A stretch of DNA of 64,000 nt from Bifidobacterium catenulatum PV20-2 (GTDB lineage: Bacteria > Actinomycetota > Actinomycetes > Actinomycetales > Bifidobacteriaceae), in the NCBI RefSeq assembly GCF_000800455.1, contig NZ_CP007456.1, positions 1,550,001 through 1,614,000 on the forward strand, in the 5' to 3' direction. Under the pieces are notes generated by a model. It saw nothing but the letters and a program-made list of their open reading frames with translations. It was not told the origin of the DNA and ran no database searches. Position numbers and translations under genes: made by a program. This document shows positions 39,347-48,031 of this stretch, one piece after another; the first letter of the stretch is position 1; the number at the start of each line of letters is the position of its first letter.

Positions 39347-40231
39347 TCAGTTCCAATCCAGTCCAAGGTCGATGCTGCTCACGCTGTGGGTGAGCGCGCC
39401 GACGGAAATCACGTCCACACCGGTGGCGGCCACCTGCGGTATACGTTCCAGCGTCATGTTACCGCTGGCTTCCACAATGGCGTTGCCTGCGATAAGGTCA
39501 ACTCCCTTGCGTGTGTCTTCCAAGGAGAAGTTGTCAAGCATGATGGTATCGGCACCGCCTTCAAGCGCGGCTTTGATCTGCTCCAAACGGTCTACTTCCA
39601 CTTCGATATGCGTGGTATGTCCCACCTGTTCGCGGATGTGGCGAATCGCCCCGGCCATATCGATGCCTTGTTCGGCGAGCGCCGCGAGATGGTTGTCTTT
39701 GACCATGACGGCATCGGACAATCCGTAGCGATGATTATGTCCTCCACCGCAGGTGACGGCATACTTCTCGAACGGACGCAGTCCCGGAGTCGTCTTGCGC
39801 GTGTCCACGATACGGGTGCACGCATAGGTGCGCGGCGTTCGATAGTCCGTGGTTTTGACGGCTTCGTCCGCCGCTTTGACGAAGGCCGCCGTCATGGTGG
39901 CTATGCCGCACATACGTTGCGTGAAGTTCAACGCCACACGTTCCGCCGTGAGCAAGTCACGCACAGGACCTTCGACTTCGGCAAGCGTCTGTCCAGCTTC
40001 GAAACGTTCGCCATCCCTGATGGTGGCGAGCACACGAATCGCAGGGTTCTGCGCGACGAACGCCGCTTCGAACACCGCGATGCCGCTCATTACACCTTCC
40101 TGTCTGGACACGAGTCTTGCGGTGCCGTGGGCATCGGCGGGAATGGTGGTTTCGCAGGTGATGTCACCGTTGGGTGCATCTTCCTCAAGCGCGGCTTCGA
40201 CGGCCGTGCGAATGACCTGACGGGTCAGCAT
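39347..40231 (-). CDS. nadC: Quinolinate phosphoribosyltransferase
   Basis: The 294-residue enzyme condenses quinolinate with PRPP to nicotinate mononucleotide. Family blocks visible are EDAPNGDITCETTIPA near the start, LNFTQRMCGIATMTAAFV with the substrate-binding Arg, the TRKTTPGLRPFEKYAVTCGG loop, and VKDNHLAAL. AAGGACC precedes the ATG. It lies between nadB and the desulfurase. Confidence 0.96.
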   Translation of the reverse strand: MLTRQVIRTAVEAALEEDAPNGDITCETTIPADAHGTARLVSRQEGVMSGIAVFEAAFVAQNPAIRVLATIRDGERFEAGQTLAEVEGPVRDLLTAERVALNFTQRMCGIATMTAAFVKAADEAVKTTDYRTPRTYACTRIVDTRKTTPGLRPFEKYAVTCGGGHNHRYGLSDAVMVKDNHLAALAEQGIDMAGAIRHIREQVGHTTHIEVEVDRLEQIKAALEGGADTIMLDNFSLEDTRKGVDLIAGNAIVEASGNMTLERIPQVAATGVDVISVGALTHSVSSIDLGLDWN

Positions 40232-40267
40232 TTAGGGTCCTTTCCGCTATCTCTCGTCGCGCAGCAG

Positions 40268-41992
40268 TTATGACATCTGGTAGGCGATGGAATGCGCGAT
40301 CGTCGGATTGTTGGTCGGATAATCCTGCCGTGTGTGCGCGCCGCGCGATTCACAACGGTTGCTTGCTGCAACCGCCGCAACGTATCCCACGGTAAGCAGG
40401 TTGCGGTTTTCCCACATGATGATTCGTTCCGCATACGTTGTCGGCTGGGCGATGTTTTTCGACATATCCGCGCTGTCCGCCGCATTCGCCATGGAGAGCG
40501 CTTCGCCAAGTTCACGTACGCCTTGGGACAGGCTGTCGCCGTCGCGGATCACGCCGACACGCTTCCACATCGCGTCTTCAATTCGCGCACGGTCCCATAC
40601 CAGCGATTGTGCAACATTCGGCTGCGTTATGGCATCCGGCATATGCAGCGGCATCGGCTGCTGGCAGACCGGCATGTTTTCGATCGCACTGTTGTCGAAG
40701 TCCTGCGGTTGCCAAACGGTACCGTCAATGTCATTTGCAGCGGCGAGGCCGGCGCGATATCCGTAGACCATGCCTTCGAGTAGCGAGTTCGATGCGAGAC
40801 GATTGGCACCCTGCACACCAGTTCTGGCGCATTCGCCGGCAGCATAGAGACCGGGAATGCTGGCTCGCCCGAACAGGTCGGTGCGGATGCCGCCCATCCA
40901 GTAGTGGGCCGCGGGAGCCACGGGAATGGGTTCCTTGCTCCAATCGAAGCCGAGCGAACGCGTGTAGGCGTCGATGGTTGGGAACCTGTTGCGTAGGAAT
41001 TCCGCCAGATCAGGGTTCTCTGTGCCCATGGGCGAAACGTCGAGCATGATCGGCTTGCCGCCTTGCGCCTGCATGGTACGGAAGTTGGCTCGCGCCACCA
41101 CGTCGCGCGGTGCGAGTTCCGCCTTGGGGTCGATATCGGTCATGAAACGGTGCCCATGCTCGTCGAGCAGTACCGCGCCTTCGCCGCGCACGGCTTCGGA
41201 GACGAGGAAATGCTCGCCGATAGCCAAAGCCGTGGGATGGAACTGGTAGAACTCCAGGTCGGCTACCTGCGCCCCTGCACGAATCGCAGCGGCCAGGCCG
41301 TCGCCAGTCGCCACCGCGGGATTCGTGGTGTACGGGAACAACCGTCCCGCGCCACCGGTGGCAAGAACCACACGGTCCGTATCTACGACACGTGTCTCAA
41401 CACCGTCTTGAGCGTCACGAACCGCCAGACGCACGCCGACGACATGACCGTCACGCACCAGCACATCGTTCAGGAACGCATGCTCCAGCACGGTGATATT
41501 CGGATTCTCCCGCACCATGGCGGAGACGTCGAGTTCCAAAACCTTTCCGGTGGCGTCTCCCCCAGCGTGCACCACGCGGGAACGGCAATGCGCGGCTTCG
41601 AGCCCACGCAGCACATGTCCTTCGTTGTCGCGATCCACATGCCATCCATCGCCGATAAGCTCACGTACGCGACGCGCGCCCTCGTCGGTCAGAATGTCGA
41701 CTGCGGTACGGTCGCACAACCCATGACCGGCAGCCATAGTGTCGGTCGCATGCAACGCGGGCGAATCGTCATTGAAAATCGCAGTGGCCACACCGCCTTG
41801 AGCGTGGTATGTGTTCGATTCGACGAACTTATCCTTGCATACCAGCAGCACTTCCTGCGGTCGGTATGTGCCATTTTTCGGAATCGACGCACGCCCGCCG
41901 GTGGCCAGTCCTTCGCTGCCAAGACGGCTATCCCCAGCTGCCGCGAGCGCCGCGCACAACCCGGCGATACCCGCTCCGACTACGACGATCAT
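40268..41992 (-). CDS. nadB: L-aspartate oxidase
   Basis: The 574-residue FAD enzyme oxidises aspartate to iminoaspartate for NadA. It opens with the FAD fingerprint VVGAGIAGLCAALAAAGD, has an extra Ser/Gly-rich stretch after it, the TYHAQGGVATA active-site region, and the HYWMGGIRTDLFGR block with conserved catalytic residues. Its ATG overlaps the nadA stop (ATGA), implying coupled synthesis of two enzymes that hand over an unstable intermediate. Confidence 0.95.
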   Translation of the reverse strand: MIVVVGAGIAGLCAALAAAGDSRLGSEGLATGGRASIPKNGTYRPQEVLLVCKDKFVESNTYHAQGGVATAIFNDDSPALHATDTMAAGHGLCDRTAVDILTDEGARRVRELIGDGWHVDRDNEGHVLRGLEAAHCRSRVVHAGGDATGKVLELDVSAMVRENPNITVLEHAFLNDVLVRDGHVVGVRLAVRDAQDGVETRVVDTDRVVLATGGAGRLFPYTTNPAVATGDGLAAAIRAGAQVADLEFYQFHPTALAIGEHFLVSEAVRGEGAVLLDEHGHRFMTDIDPKAELAPRDVVARANFRTMQAQGGKPIMLDVSPMGTENPDLAEFLRNRFPTIDAYTRSLGFDWSKEPIPVAPAAHYWMGGIRTDLFGRASIPGLYAAGECARTGVQGANRLASNSLLEGMVYGYRAGLAAANDIDGTVWQPQDFDNSAIENMPVCQQPMPLHMPDAITQPNVAQSLVWDRARIEDAMWKRVGVIRDGDSLSQGVRELGEALSMANAADSADMSKNIAQPTTYAERIIMWENRNLLTVGYVAAVAASNRCESRGAHTRQDYPTNNPTIAHSIAYQMS

Positions 41993-43269
41993 GGGTGTAC
42001 CTCCAGCATGCGCTGCAACGCGATTTTGGCGTCACGCGCGGTGTCCTCGTCCACGGTGATGCGGTTAACGATATTGCCTTGCTCAATGTTCTCCAACGCC
42101 CACGCCAGATATGCGGGGTGGATGCGGTACATTGTGGAGCATGGGCAGACCACCGGATCGAGGCAGAACACGGTCTTGTCCGGATACTGCGCGGCGAGGC
42201 GGTTGACGAGGTTGATTTCCGTGCCGACTGCGACGGCCGAACCAGCCGGCGCGTTGGCGATCTCCTTAACGATGTACGCGGTGGAGCCGGTGCCATCCGC
42301 CGCGTTGACGACGTCCATCGAGCATTCGGGATGCACGATGACCTTGACGCCCGGATACGCCTTGCGTGCGCGCTCGATTTGGTCGACGGTGAAGCGCTGG
42401 TGCACAGAGCAGAAGCCTTTCCACAGAATCATCTTCGCGTCAGCGTACACGGACGGGTCTTCGGCACCACCGGCCGGCTTGTACGGATTCCACACTGGCA
42501 TCTGGTCAAGGCTCATACCCATGGCAAGAGCGGTATTGCGGCCAAGGTGCTGGTCCGGGAAGAACAGCACGCGCTTGCCGCGGGCGAACGCCCATTCGAG
42601 CACGGCATGCGCATTGGATGATGTGCAGACGATGCCACCGTGGCGTCCGCAGAATGCTTTCAGCGCCGCGGAGGAGTTCATATATGTGACCGGCACGATC
42701 TGCTGCTTGCCGTCAGCATCCGGCTTGGTGCCGCAGATTTCGCCGAGCTGTTCCCAGCAGTCCTCGACCTGGTCGATGTTCGCCATGTCGGCCATCGAGC
42801 AGCCTGCGGACAGGTTCGGTAGTGTCACGGTCTGTTCGGGAGTGGACAGGATATCGGCGGTTTCGGCCATGAAATGCACACCGCAAAATACGATGTGGTC
42901 GGCGTCGGGACGTTCGGTGGCGTTCTTGGCGAGCTGGAAGGAATCGCCCACAAAGTCGGCGTGCACGATGATTTCGTCACGCTGGTAGAAGTGACCAAGA
43001 ATAAGCAGCTTATTGCCGAGACGCGCCTTGGCGGCCTTGATACGTTCCTGAAGTTCCTCATCGGAGGCGTCACGGTATTCCTGCGGCAGCACCTGCTGGC
43101 GGGGTGCGTTGTTCGGCAGTGGGTCGAACATGGATGCGCCCGGGCCGTAGCTCGGCTGGGTGGTGTCGAAATGCCACGGATCCTGTGTCAGTCCGGCATC
43201 GCATGTGCTTTGCGCGCCCAGTCGGGCGATGATTTCGTCTACGGATGACGATGACAGAGTAGCGGCCAT
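41989..43269 (-). CDS. nadA: Quinolinate synthase
   Basis: The 426-residue 4Fe-4S enzyme condenses iminoaspartate with dihydroxyacetone phosphate. Cluster-cysteine contexts are HIVFCGVHFMAETADIL, GGIVCTSSNAH and CLDPVVCPCSTMYR, and the HPECSMDVV segment is also conserved. Length fits the long NadA class. The ATG at 43269 is preceded by GGAAGG at six bases, better than the ATG at 43287. A candidate operator lies 30-55 bases upstream. Confidence 0.95.
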   Translation of the reverse strand: MAATLSSSSVDEIIARLGAQSTCDAGLTQDPWHFDTTQPSYGPGASMFDPLPNNAPRQQVLPQEYRDASDEELQERIKAAKARLGNKLLILGHFYQRDEIIVHADFVGDSFQLAKNATERPDADHIVFCGVHFMAETADILSTPEQTVTLPNLSAGCSMADMANIDQVEDCWEQLGEICGTKPDADGKQQIVPVTYMNSSAALKAFCGRHGGIVCTSSNAHAVLEWAFARGKRVLFFPDQHLGRNTALAMGMSLDQMPVWNPYKPAGGAEDPSVYADAKMILWKGFCSVHQRFTVDQIERARKAYPGVKVIVHPECSMDVVNAADGTGSTAYIVKEIANAPAGSAVAVGTEINLVNRLAAQYPDKTVFCLDPVVCPCSTMYRIHPAYLAWALENIEQGNIVNRITVDEDTARDAKIALQRMLEVHP

Positions 43270-43298
43270 ACCGCACCTTCCCTTCATTGTAGTTTGTT

Positions 43299-43324
43299 TT
43301 TATCGTCTGTTATTGGATGATAAA
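43299..43324. promoter_or_regulatory. Candidate NrtR operator upstream of nadA
   Basis: TTTATCGTC at 43299-43307 is mirrored by GATGATAAA at 43316-43324, one mismatch, 8-base spacer. The half-site TTATCGTC resembles those of the better palindrome upstream of nrtR (TTATGGTC/TTATAGTC), but the spacer is 3 bases longer, so it is less certain. Confidence 0.5.
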
Positions 43325-43363
43325 TGTCTTGCGATTGTTTGAATCGTTGCCGTTGAAGCGGTT

Positions 43364-44176
43364 TCAGACGGTTGTCAGCGTGGCGAGCACGTCGTCGCCG
43401 GTTGCATGGCTTCCTTGATCGGACTGATTGCTGCCGTAATCCCATGATGAGGATTGTCGCAACGCGCTCTGCACGTACCGGTATACGGCAGCCGGACGGT
43501 TGCGCCCGACGCGCAGTTTTTCGCCGGTATCCTCCAACTGGCCCGATGTGAGCATTTTCCGCCGGAAATTCGCCAAATCGATGGCTTCGCCCGTTACGGC
43601 TTCATATACGTCGTGCAGTTGGCTCAGTGTGAATCGTTCACCGACCAGACGCGTGACGACCTGGGGATATTCGATTTTCCCTCGCAGCCGGCTTAGGGTG
43701 TAGTCGATGATGGCACGATGGTCGAAAGCAAGTTCCGGCAGATTATCGACGGGGAACCATTTGACGTTGTTGCCCTCGATGGGTTCCGTTTGCGCATCCG
43801 CTCCTCCGACCAGCGCCCAGTACACGATGGATACCATCGGCAGCCCTCCGTGCGAGCGTGCCGGATCGCCAAACGTATACAGCTGCTCGAGATATCTCGG
43901 ATGAAGCGACGTGGTCGATTCCAGCGCGGCATACGCGGATTGCTCCAACGAATGGTCGGCGCGCAGACCGCCTCCTGGAAGCGCCCATTGTCCAAAAAAC
44001 GGCTGGCGCACACGCTTGACCAGCGGCATCCACAGCGTGGACCCCATACCGTCCGGAGCGGTGTCCACCCCATTTCCATTCCCGGATCTTTGGACCGGCC
44101 CCAAGGTGAGGATGACCACGGAAACGCCCACCTGCGGCGGCTGTTTGCGCCGTTCCGAGACATTTCCCATGATCAT
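43364..44176 (-). CDS. nrtR: NrtR-like Nudix transcriptional regulator
   Basis: The 270-residue protein joins a Nudix-type domain to a C-terminal winged helix (FTLSQLHDVYEAVTGEAIDL, then FRRKMLTSGQLEDTG), the layout of NrtR repressors that sense ADP-ribose or related NAD metabolites. The Nudix box at about 69-91 (GGGLRADHSLEQSAYAALES) lacks the REx2EE core, so the domain should bind rather than hydrolyse. It lies directly upstream of nadA-nadB-nadC on the same strand. A near-perfect palindrome 60 bases upstream suggests autoregulation. Confidence 0.88.
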   Translation of the reverse strand: MIMGNVSERRKQPPQVGVSVVILTLGPVQRSGNGNGVDTAPDGMGSTLWMPLVKRVRQPFFGQWALPGGGLRADHSLEQSAYAALESTTSLHPRYLEQLYTFGDPARSHGGLPMVSIVYWALVGGADAQTEPIEGNNVKWFPVDNLPELAFDHRAIIDYTLSRLRGKIEYPQVVTRLVGERFTLSQLHDVYEAVTGEAIDLANFRRKMLTSGQLEDTGEKLRVGRNRPAAVYRYVQSALRQSSSWDYGSNQSDQGSHATGDDVLATLTTV

Positions 44177-44235
44177 TGCGACCTCACTCCTTCAAATTCT
44201 CGTCAATACGAATTGTTCCGAAGCCACAGTGTATC

Positions 44236-44260
44236 ACTTATGGTCAACATGACTATAAGT
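44236..44260. promoter_or_regulatory. Candidate NrtR operator upstream of nrtR
   Basis: ACTTATGGTC and GACTATAAGT form a 10-bp inverted repeat with one mismatch around AACAT, centred at 44248. It has no T-tract, is in the nrtR promoter region, and has the length and symmetry expected for a dimeric winged-helix repressor. Confidence 0.7.
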
Positions 44261-44310
44261 TGAATGTTCCACCAGTCAATCATCAAAATCCATCACGCAT
44301 GCAACCAACG

Positions 44311-44334
44311 AAAAAGGCCCCTCAGTGGAGCCTT
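44311..44334 (-). terminator. Terminator of parA
   Basis: The minus strand reads AAGGCTCC, a 5-base loop, GGGGCCTT, then TTT with more A/T; one G-T wobble. It is 7 bases past the parA stop and isolates parA from nrtR. Confidence 0.85.
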
Positions 44335-44340
44335 GAACAT

Positions 44341-45180
44341 CTATGCGATAACGCCTTGGAAAATCAGCTCCCGGGCAACCTCACGATACTCCTTCGCCGT
44401 CTTGTGATTCGGCGCGTAGATGGTGATCGGCGCAGCGGCAACCGTTGAATCCGGCAACTTGATGGACCGCGAGATCACCGAGTGGAAGACCTTGCCTTGG
44501 AACGCCTCATAAATGCGCTGCAACACCTCATCGCAATGCAGAGTATGCGTGAACATGGTGACGAGCACTCCATACACTTCCAGACTCGGATTGATACGGG
44601 ACTGCACCTTTTCTATGGATTGCATCAGCAAAGCCACGCCACGCAACGCGAAGAACTCGGCAGCCACAGGGATGATCACGCCATCCGCCGCGGTCAGAGC
44701 ATTCACCGTGAGCAAGCCCAACGAAGGCTGGCAGTCAATGATGATCACGTCATATTCATCCTTGACCTGTCGCAGCACGCCAGCCAGCACCTGTTCACGT
44801 CCCACTTCGGTGACCAGCTGCACTTCGGCAGCGGATAGGTCGATATTGGCCGGCATGATATCGAGGTTCTCGAAATCGGTATGCTGAATCACGGTATGTA
44901 CATCCATGCGCGGATTGAACAACGCGGTGTACACCGTATCTTCCACGGCATTGGCGTTGATGCCCAGTCCCACCGTGGCAGCACCCTGCGGGTCGAAATC
45001 GACGATAAGCACACGACGACCGTACTGGCTCAACGCACCGGCGATATTAATGGAACTGGTGGTCTTGCCAACGCCACCTTTCTGGTTGCACATGGCGATG
45101 ACCCTTGCCGGACCGTGCGTCTGCAGCGGCTCCGGAGCGGGAAACGTCTCATAATCTCGTCCAAGCAAATCCGTAGGCAT
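44341..45180 (-). CDS. ParA-family ATPase
   Basis: The 279-residue deviant-Walker ATPase has KGGVGKTTSSINIAGALS near residue 36, the DFDPQGAATVGLGI motif and IIDCQPSLGLLTVNAL. It resembles the chromosomal ParA/Soj-like protein of actinobacteria that sits near xerD, rather than the parAB pair at the origin, since no parB is adjacent. Its start is 87 bases after the xerD stop. The exact cargo is unknown. Confidence 0.9.
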   Translation of the reverse strand: MPTDLLGRDYETFPAPEPLQTHGPARVIAMCNQKGGVGKTTSSINIAGALSQYGRRVLIVDFDPQGAATVGLGINANAVEDTVYTALFNPRMDVHTVIQHTDFENLDIMPANIDLSAAEVQLVTEVGREQVLAGVLRQVKDEYDVIIIDCQPSLGLLTVNALTAADGVIIPVAAEFFALRGVALLMQSIEKVQSRINPSLEVYGVLVTMFTHTLHCDEVLQRIYEAFQGKVFHSVISRSIKLPDSTVAAAPITIYAPNHKTAKEYREVARELIFQGVIA

Positions 45181-45267
45181 ACCGTTTACCTTACCAACAT
45201 CCTTGTGTCAACTTTCACTGTAATCCATGCTAGTCCATTGCCGCCGTTCAAAACGGCAGCAACACCA

Positions 45268-46221
45268 TCATCTGGCGCGGGGATGAGACGTCAGATACGT
45301 TTCAATCAGGTTTTCGGGACTGACGTGCGTGTATATCTGCGTGGTGGTGACGCTTGCATGCCCAAGCAGCTCCTGCACGGTACGTACGTCAGCGCCGCCT
45401 TGGATAAGATGCGTGGCGAAGGAATGACGCAACGTATGAGGATGCAACGGCTTGTCGATGTGCGCACGTTCCCCCGCAACCCTGATGATCTCCCAAACCG
45501 ACTGTCTCGACAATCTTCTTCCGCGCTTGTTGAGGAACAGGGCGCGACGCTCCTGAGGACCTTTTGACTTCGACGCCAGTATTGGACGCCCCGAACGCAC
45601 ATACCGGCTGATTGCCTCGCATGCGTAGCTGCCGACAGGAACCAGACGTTGTTTTGAACCTTTGCCCATCAGTCTGGCGATTCTGGCTTCCGTATCGACG
45701 TCATCAAGATTCGCCCCACATGCCTCCGACACTCGCGCGCCGGTCGCATACATGAATTCAAGCAACGCCTTGTCTCGAAGCATCACAGGATCATCCGGGA
45801 CCTCCAACGAAGCGCCGCCATGAGCTCTGTTCTGGGAAACGGGAATCGCTTCCAATAATCTGACGACCTCATCAATAGCCAGCACATCGGGAAGGGTACT
45901 TGCACCCTTGGGAGCTTTCACCTGCGCGGATACATCGTCGGCGACGTTATGTTCGTTCACGGCGAAACGATGGAACGCGTGGATGCTGGCCAACCGGCGG
46001 GCCTTGCTTCGGACGGATTCCCCGGACTCGTCAAGAAAAGCGACGTAGTTCTCCACATCCTGTGTCGTCACGGACATAATGTCGTTAATACCCTGATTGG
46101 CAAGCCACTGCCGATATTTTTTCAGATCGGCGCCATATGCCGACACCGTTGCTTTTGACAATCCTCTCTCAACATCGATGTGTGCAAGAAACTGTCTAAT
46201 CATCCGCTCGAAATCGTTCAT
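45268..46221 (-). CDS. xerD: Tyrosine recombinase XerD
   Basis: The 317-residue recombinase has the SAM-like N domain (IRQFLAHIDVERGLSKATVS), catalytic Arg in YATGARVSEACG, the H-x2-R box in HPHTLRHSFATHLI, and Tyr in LGHASVTTTQIYTHV. IYTHVSPENL is characteristic of XerD. AGGAGG abuts the ATG at 46224 and is three bases from that at 46221, so I take 46221. Neighbouring parA supports the chromosomal-maintenance role. Confidence 0.9.
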   Translation of the reverse strand: MNDFERMIRQFLAHIDVERGLSKATVSAYGADLKKYRQWLANQGINDIMSVTTQDVENYVAFLDESGESVRSKARRLASIHAFHRFAVNEHNVADDVSAQVKAPKGASTLPDVLAIDEVVRLLEAIPVSQNRAHGGASLEVPDDPVMLRDKALLEFMYATGARVSEACGANLDDVDTEARIARLMGKGSKQRLVPVGSYACEAISRYVRSGRPILASKSKGPQERRALFLNKRGRRLSRQSVWEIIRVAGERAHIDKPLHPHTLRHSFATHLIQGGADVRTVQELLGHASVTTTQIYTHVSPENLIETYLTSHPRAR

Positions 46222-46310
46222 CATCCTCCTTCCGCCGAAGATTGTCTGTTTGCATCGTATACCGCCGCTGCCATGGCTATGAGATAGATGGTTCCTGACG
46301 CACAACGCAA

Positions 46311-46341
46311 GAACCCCCGCCCATTGCTGGAGCGAGGGTTC
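46311..46341 (-). terminator. Hairpin after rplT
   Basis: GAACCCCCGCCC pairs with GGAGCGAGGGTTC with two wobbles across a short loop, 30 bases beyond the rplT stop. No T-tract follows, so termination may be weak. Confidence 0.6.
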
Positions 46342-46371
46342 CCATCAGTCACGCTGAATCAGCGAAGAAGC

Positions 46372-46755
46372 TCAGGCTTCCTTCGGAGCGTTCACATCAG
46401 CCGGAAGAGCAGCCTTGGCCTGCTCGACGATGGCCTTGAAGGTCTCCGGATCGGAGATGGCCAGCTCGGCGAGAGCACGACGATCCAGTTCGATGCCAGC
46501 GAGGTGCAGGCCCTGGATGAAACGGTTGTAAGTGATGCCCTCTGCGCGGACGGCAGCATTGATGCGCTGGATCCACAGCTTGCGGAAATCGCCCTTGCGA
46601 GCCTTGCGGTCGCGGAAGTTGTAGGTAAAGGAGTGAAGCAGCTGCTCCTTGGCCTTACGGTACAGACGGGAGCGCTGGCCGCGGTAGCCGGAAGCCCTCT
46701 CGAGAACGACGCGACGCTTCTTGTGGGCGTTTACTGCGCGCTTGACACGTGCCAT
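46372..46755 (-). CDS. rplT: 50S ribosomal protein L20
   Basis: The 127-residue basic protein opens [20 protein letters not shown] and includes [18 protein letters not shown] and [18 protein letters not shown], the conserved bL20 blocks that fold into a long RNA-binding helix. It is last in infC-rpmI-rplT. In many bacteria L20 represses this operon through its leader; a long leader is present here too. Confidence 0.98.
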   Translation of the reverse strand: MARVKRAVNAHKKRRVVLERASGYRGQRSRLYRKAKEQLLHSFTYNFRDRKARKGDFRKLWIQRINAAVRAEGITYNRFIQGLHLAGIELDRRALAELAISDPETFKAIVEQAKAALPADVNAPKEA

Positions 46756-46805
46756 ATTTGATTCCTCAGCTTTCTATTAAGTCTTCTTATTGGCTCTCGC
46801 TATGC

Positions 46806-47000
46806 TCAGCGACCGAGCAGCTTCTTCATGTTCTTGCTCTGGGAAGTAGCCAGAACGCCGTCGGCCTTCAGTGCGCGACGCTTACGAGCGGACTTGTGCT
46901 CGAGGTTGTGGCGCATTGCGGAGCCAGCGTGCATCAGCTTGCCGGAACCGGTCACGCGGACGCGCTTGGAAGCGGCGGAATTAGTTTTCATCTTCGGCAT
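46806..47000 (-). CDS. rpmI: 50S ribosomal protein L35
   Basis: The 64-residue protein begins [20 protein letters not shown] and has the [14 protein letters not shown] motif of bL35. It is 18 bases after infC and 50 before rplT, in the standard operon order. Confidence 0.98.
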   Translation of the reverse strand: MPKMKTNSAASKRVRVTGSGKLMHAGSAMRHNLEHKSARKRRALKADGVLATSQSKNMKKLLGR

Positions 47001-47018
47001 TGCTGCCCTCCTTGTTTG

Positions 47019-47717
47019 TTACTTCGTTTCGGAAGTCTTCGGTTTGTCGGACGTCACTGCGGCCTTGGCTTCGGCCGCTGCCTGAGCCTGGGCTTCCTGC
47101 TTGGCCGCCAAGCGTGCGGCCTGACGAGCCTGACGTTCGGCACGGGACTGATCGCCACGACGACGCTGCTCGGACTGGGTGTGGACCTTCTTGCCCTTCG
47201 GCGCGAGCGTCATGATGATGTTACGGCCCTCCTGCTTCGGAGCGAATTCGACAGTGCCGTATTCCTCCACCTCGCTAGCAAGACGCTGCAGCAGCTCGAC
47301 GCCACCAATTGGACGGGACTGCTCGCGACCGCGCAGCATGATGGTGACCTTGACCTTGTCTCCGCCATTCAGGAAGCGCACAACATGGCCCTTCTTGACT
47401 TCGAAGTCGTGGTCGTCGATCTTCAGACGGAAGCGGATTTCCTTGATTTCCGCAGTGCTCTGGTTACGACGTGCCTCACGAGCCTTGATCTTCTCGTTGT
47501 ACTTGTACTTGCCGTAATCGATGAGCTTGGCAACCGGAGGCTTCGCGTTGGGCGCCACCTCGACGAGATCGAGGTTCGCTTCCTTTGCCAGGTTCAGTGC
47601 GACGGAAGTCGCGATGACTCCCACCTGTTCGCCGTTCGGGCCGATCAGACGCACCTGGGAGACGCGAATCTCGTCGTTAATGCGTGGTTCGTCGCTGATG
47701 ATGACTCCAATCCTCAT
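47019..47717 (-). CDS. infC: Translation initiation factor IF-3
   Basis: The protein of about 232 residues keeps initiation complexes accurate and 30S subunits free. IF-3N is seen as [20 protein letters not shown] and [20 protein letters not shown], and IF-3C as [22 protein letters not shown]-terminal tail of about 50 residues is Ala/Gln/Lys-rich, as in other actinobacteria. I give the ATG at 47717, but the conserved sequence starts only at an ATC at 47699, five bases after GGAG; IF-3 genes often use such rare starts. Confidence 0.95.
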   Translation of the reverse strand: MRIGVIISDEPRINDEIRVSQVRLIGPNGEQVGVIATSVALNLAKEANLDLVEVAPNAKPPVAKLIDYGKYKYNEKIKAREARRNQSTAEIKEIRFRLKIDDHDFEVKKGHVVRFLNGGDKVKVTIMLRGREQSRPIGGVELLQRLASEVEEYGTVEFAPKQEGRNIIMTLAPKGKKVHTQSEQRRRGDQSRAERQARQAARLAAKQEAQAQAAAEAKAAVTSDKPKTSETK

Positions 47718-47940
47718 GTTCCATTCCACGGAATGTTCCCAGATTGGCAGTTCTTCAATACCTCAAAAGTCCATGGCATACCAAACGCACCCACAGGGGC
47801 ACACCGAAGAACGTTCTGATACGCTCTTCATTGCACTGTTTCAACACAGTGACAGGGCATTATGCCTGAACCCGAGGCCCTGAAAGGCTTCCAGGTGGGG
47901 ATATCCCGCTTTCTTGATTTCTCAAGCCTTGTAGATAATA
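47718..47940 (-). promoter_or_regulatory. Long leader of infC operon with candidate -10
   Basis: On the minus strand a TATTAT -10 candidate lies at 47935-47940, giving a leader of about 210 bases before infC. The leader holds short hairpins (CACTGT-GTTGAA-ACAGTG and others) but no textbook terminator. Position suggests feedback control by L20, inferred from the operon type. Confidence 0.4.
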
Positions 47941-48017
47941 CCACACACCACGACCACCGCGTGTCGTATTTACAAGCCCAGCTAAAGCGCACCTTACGAC
48001 AACGCCGGTCAGCATAC

Positions 48018-48023
48018 TACACT
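48018..48023 (+). promoter_or_regulatory. -10 element placed for a leaderless mRNA
   Basis: TACACT ends 8 bases before the ATG of the thiamine pyrophosphokinase gene, the same hexamer and spacing as at 6433. No Shine-Dalgarno is present. Confidence 0.5.
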
Positions 48024-48031
48024 GACCTTGT

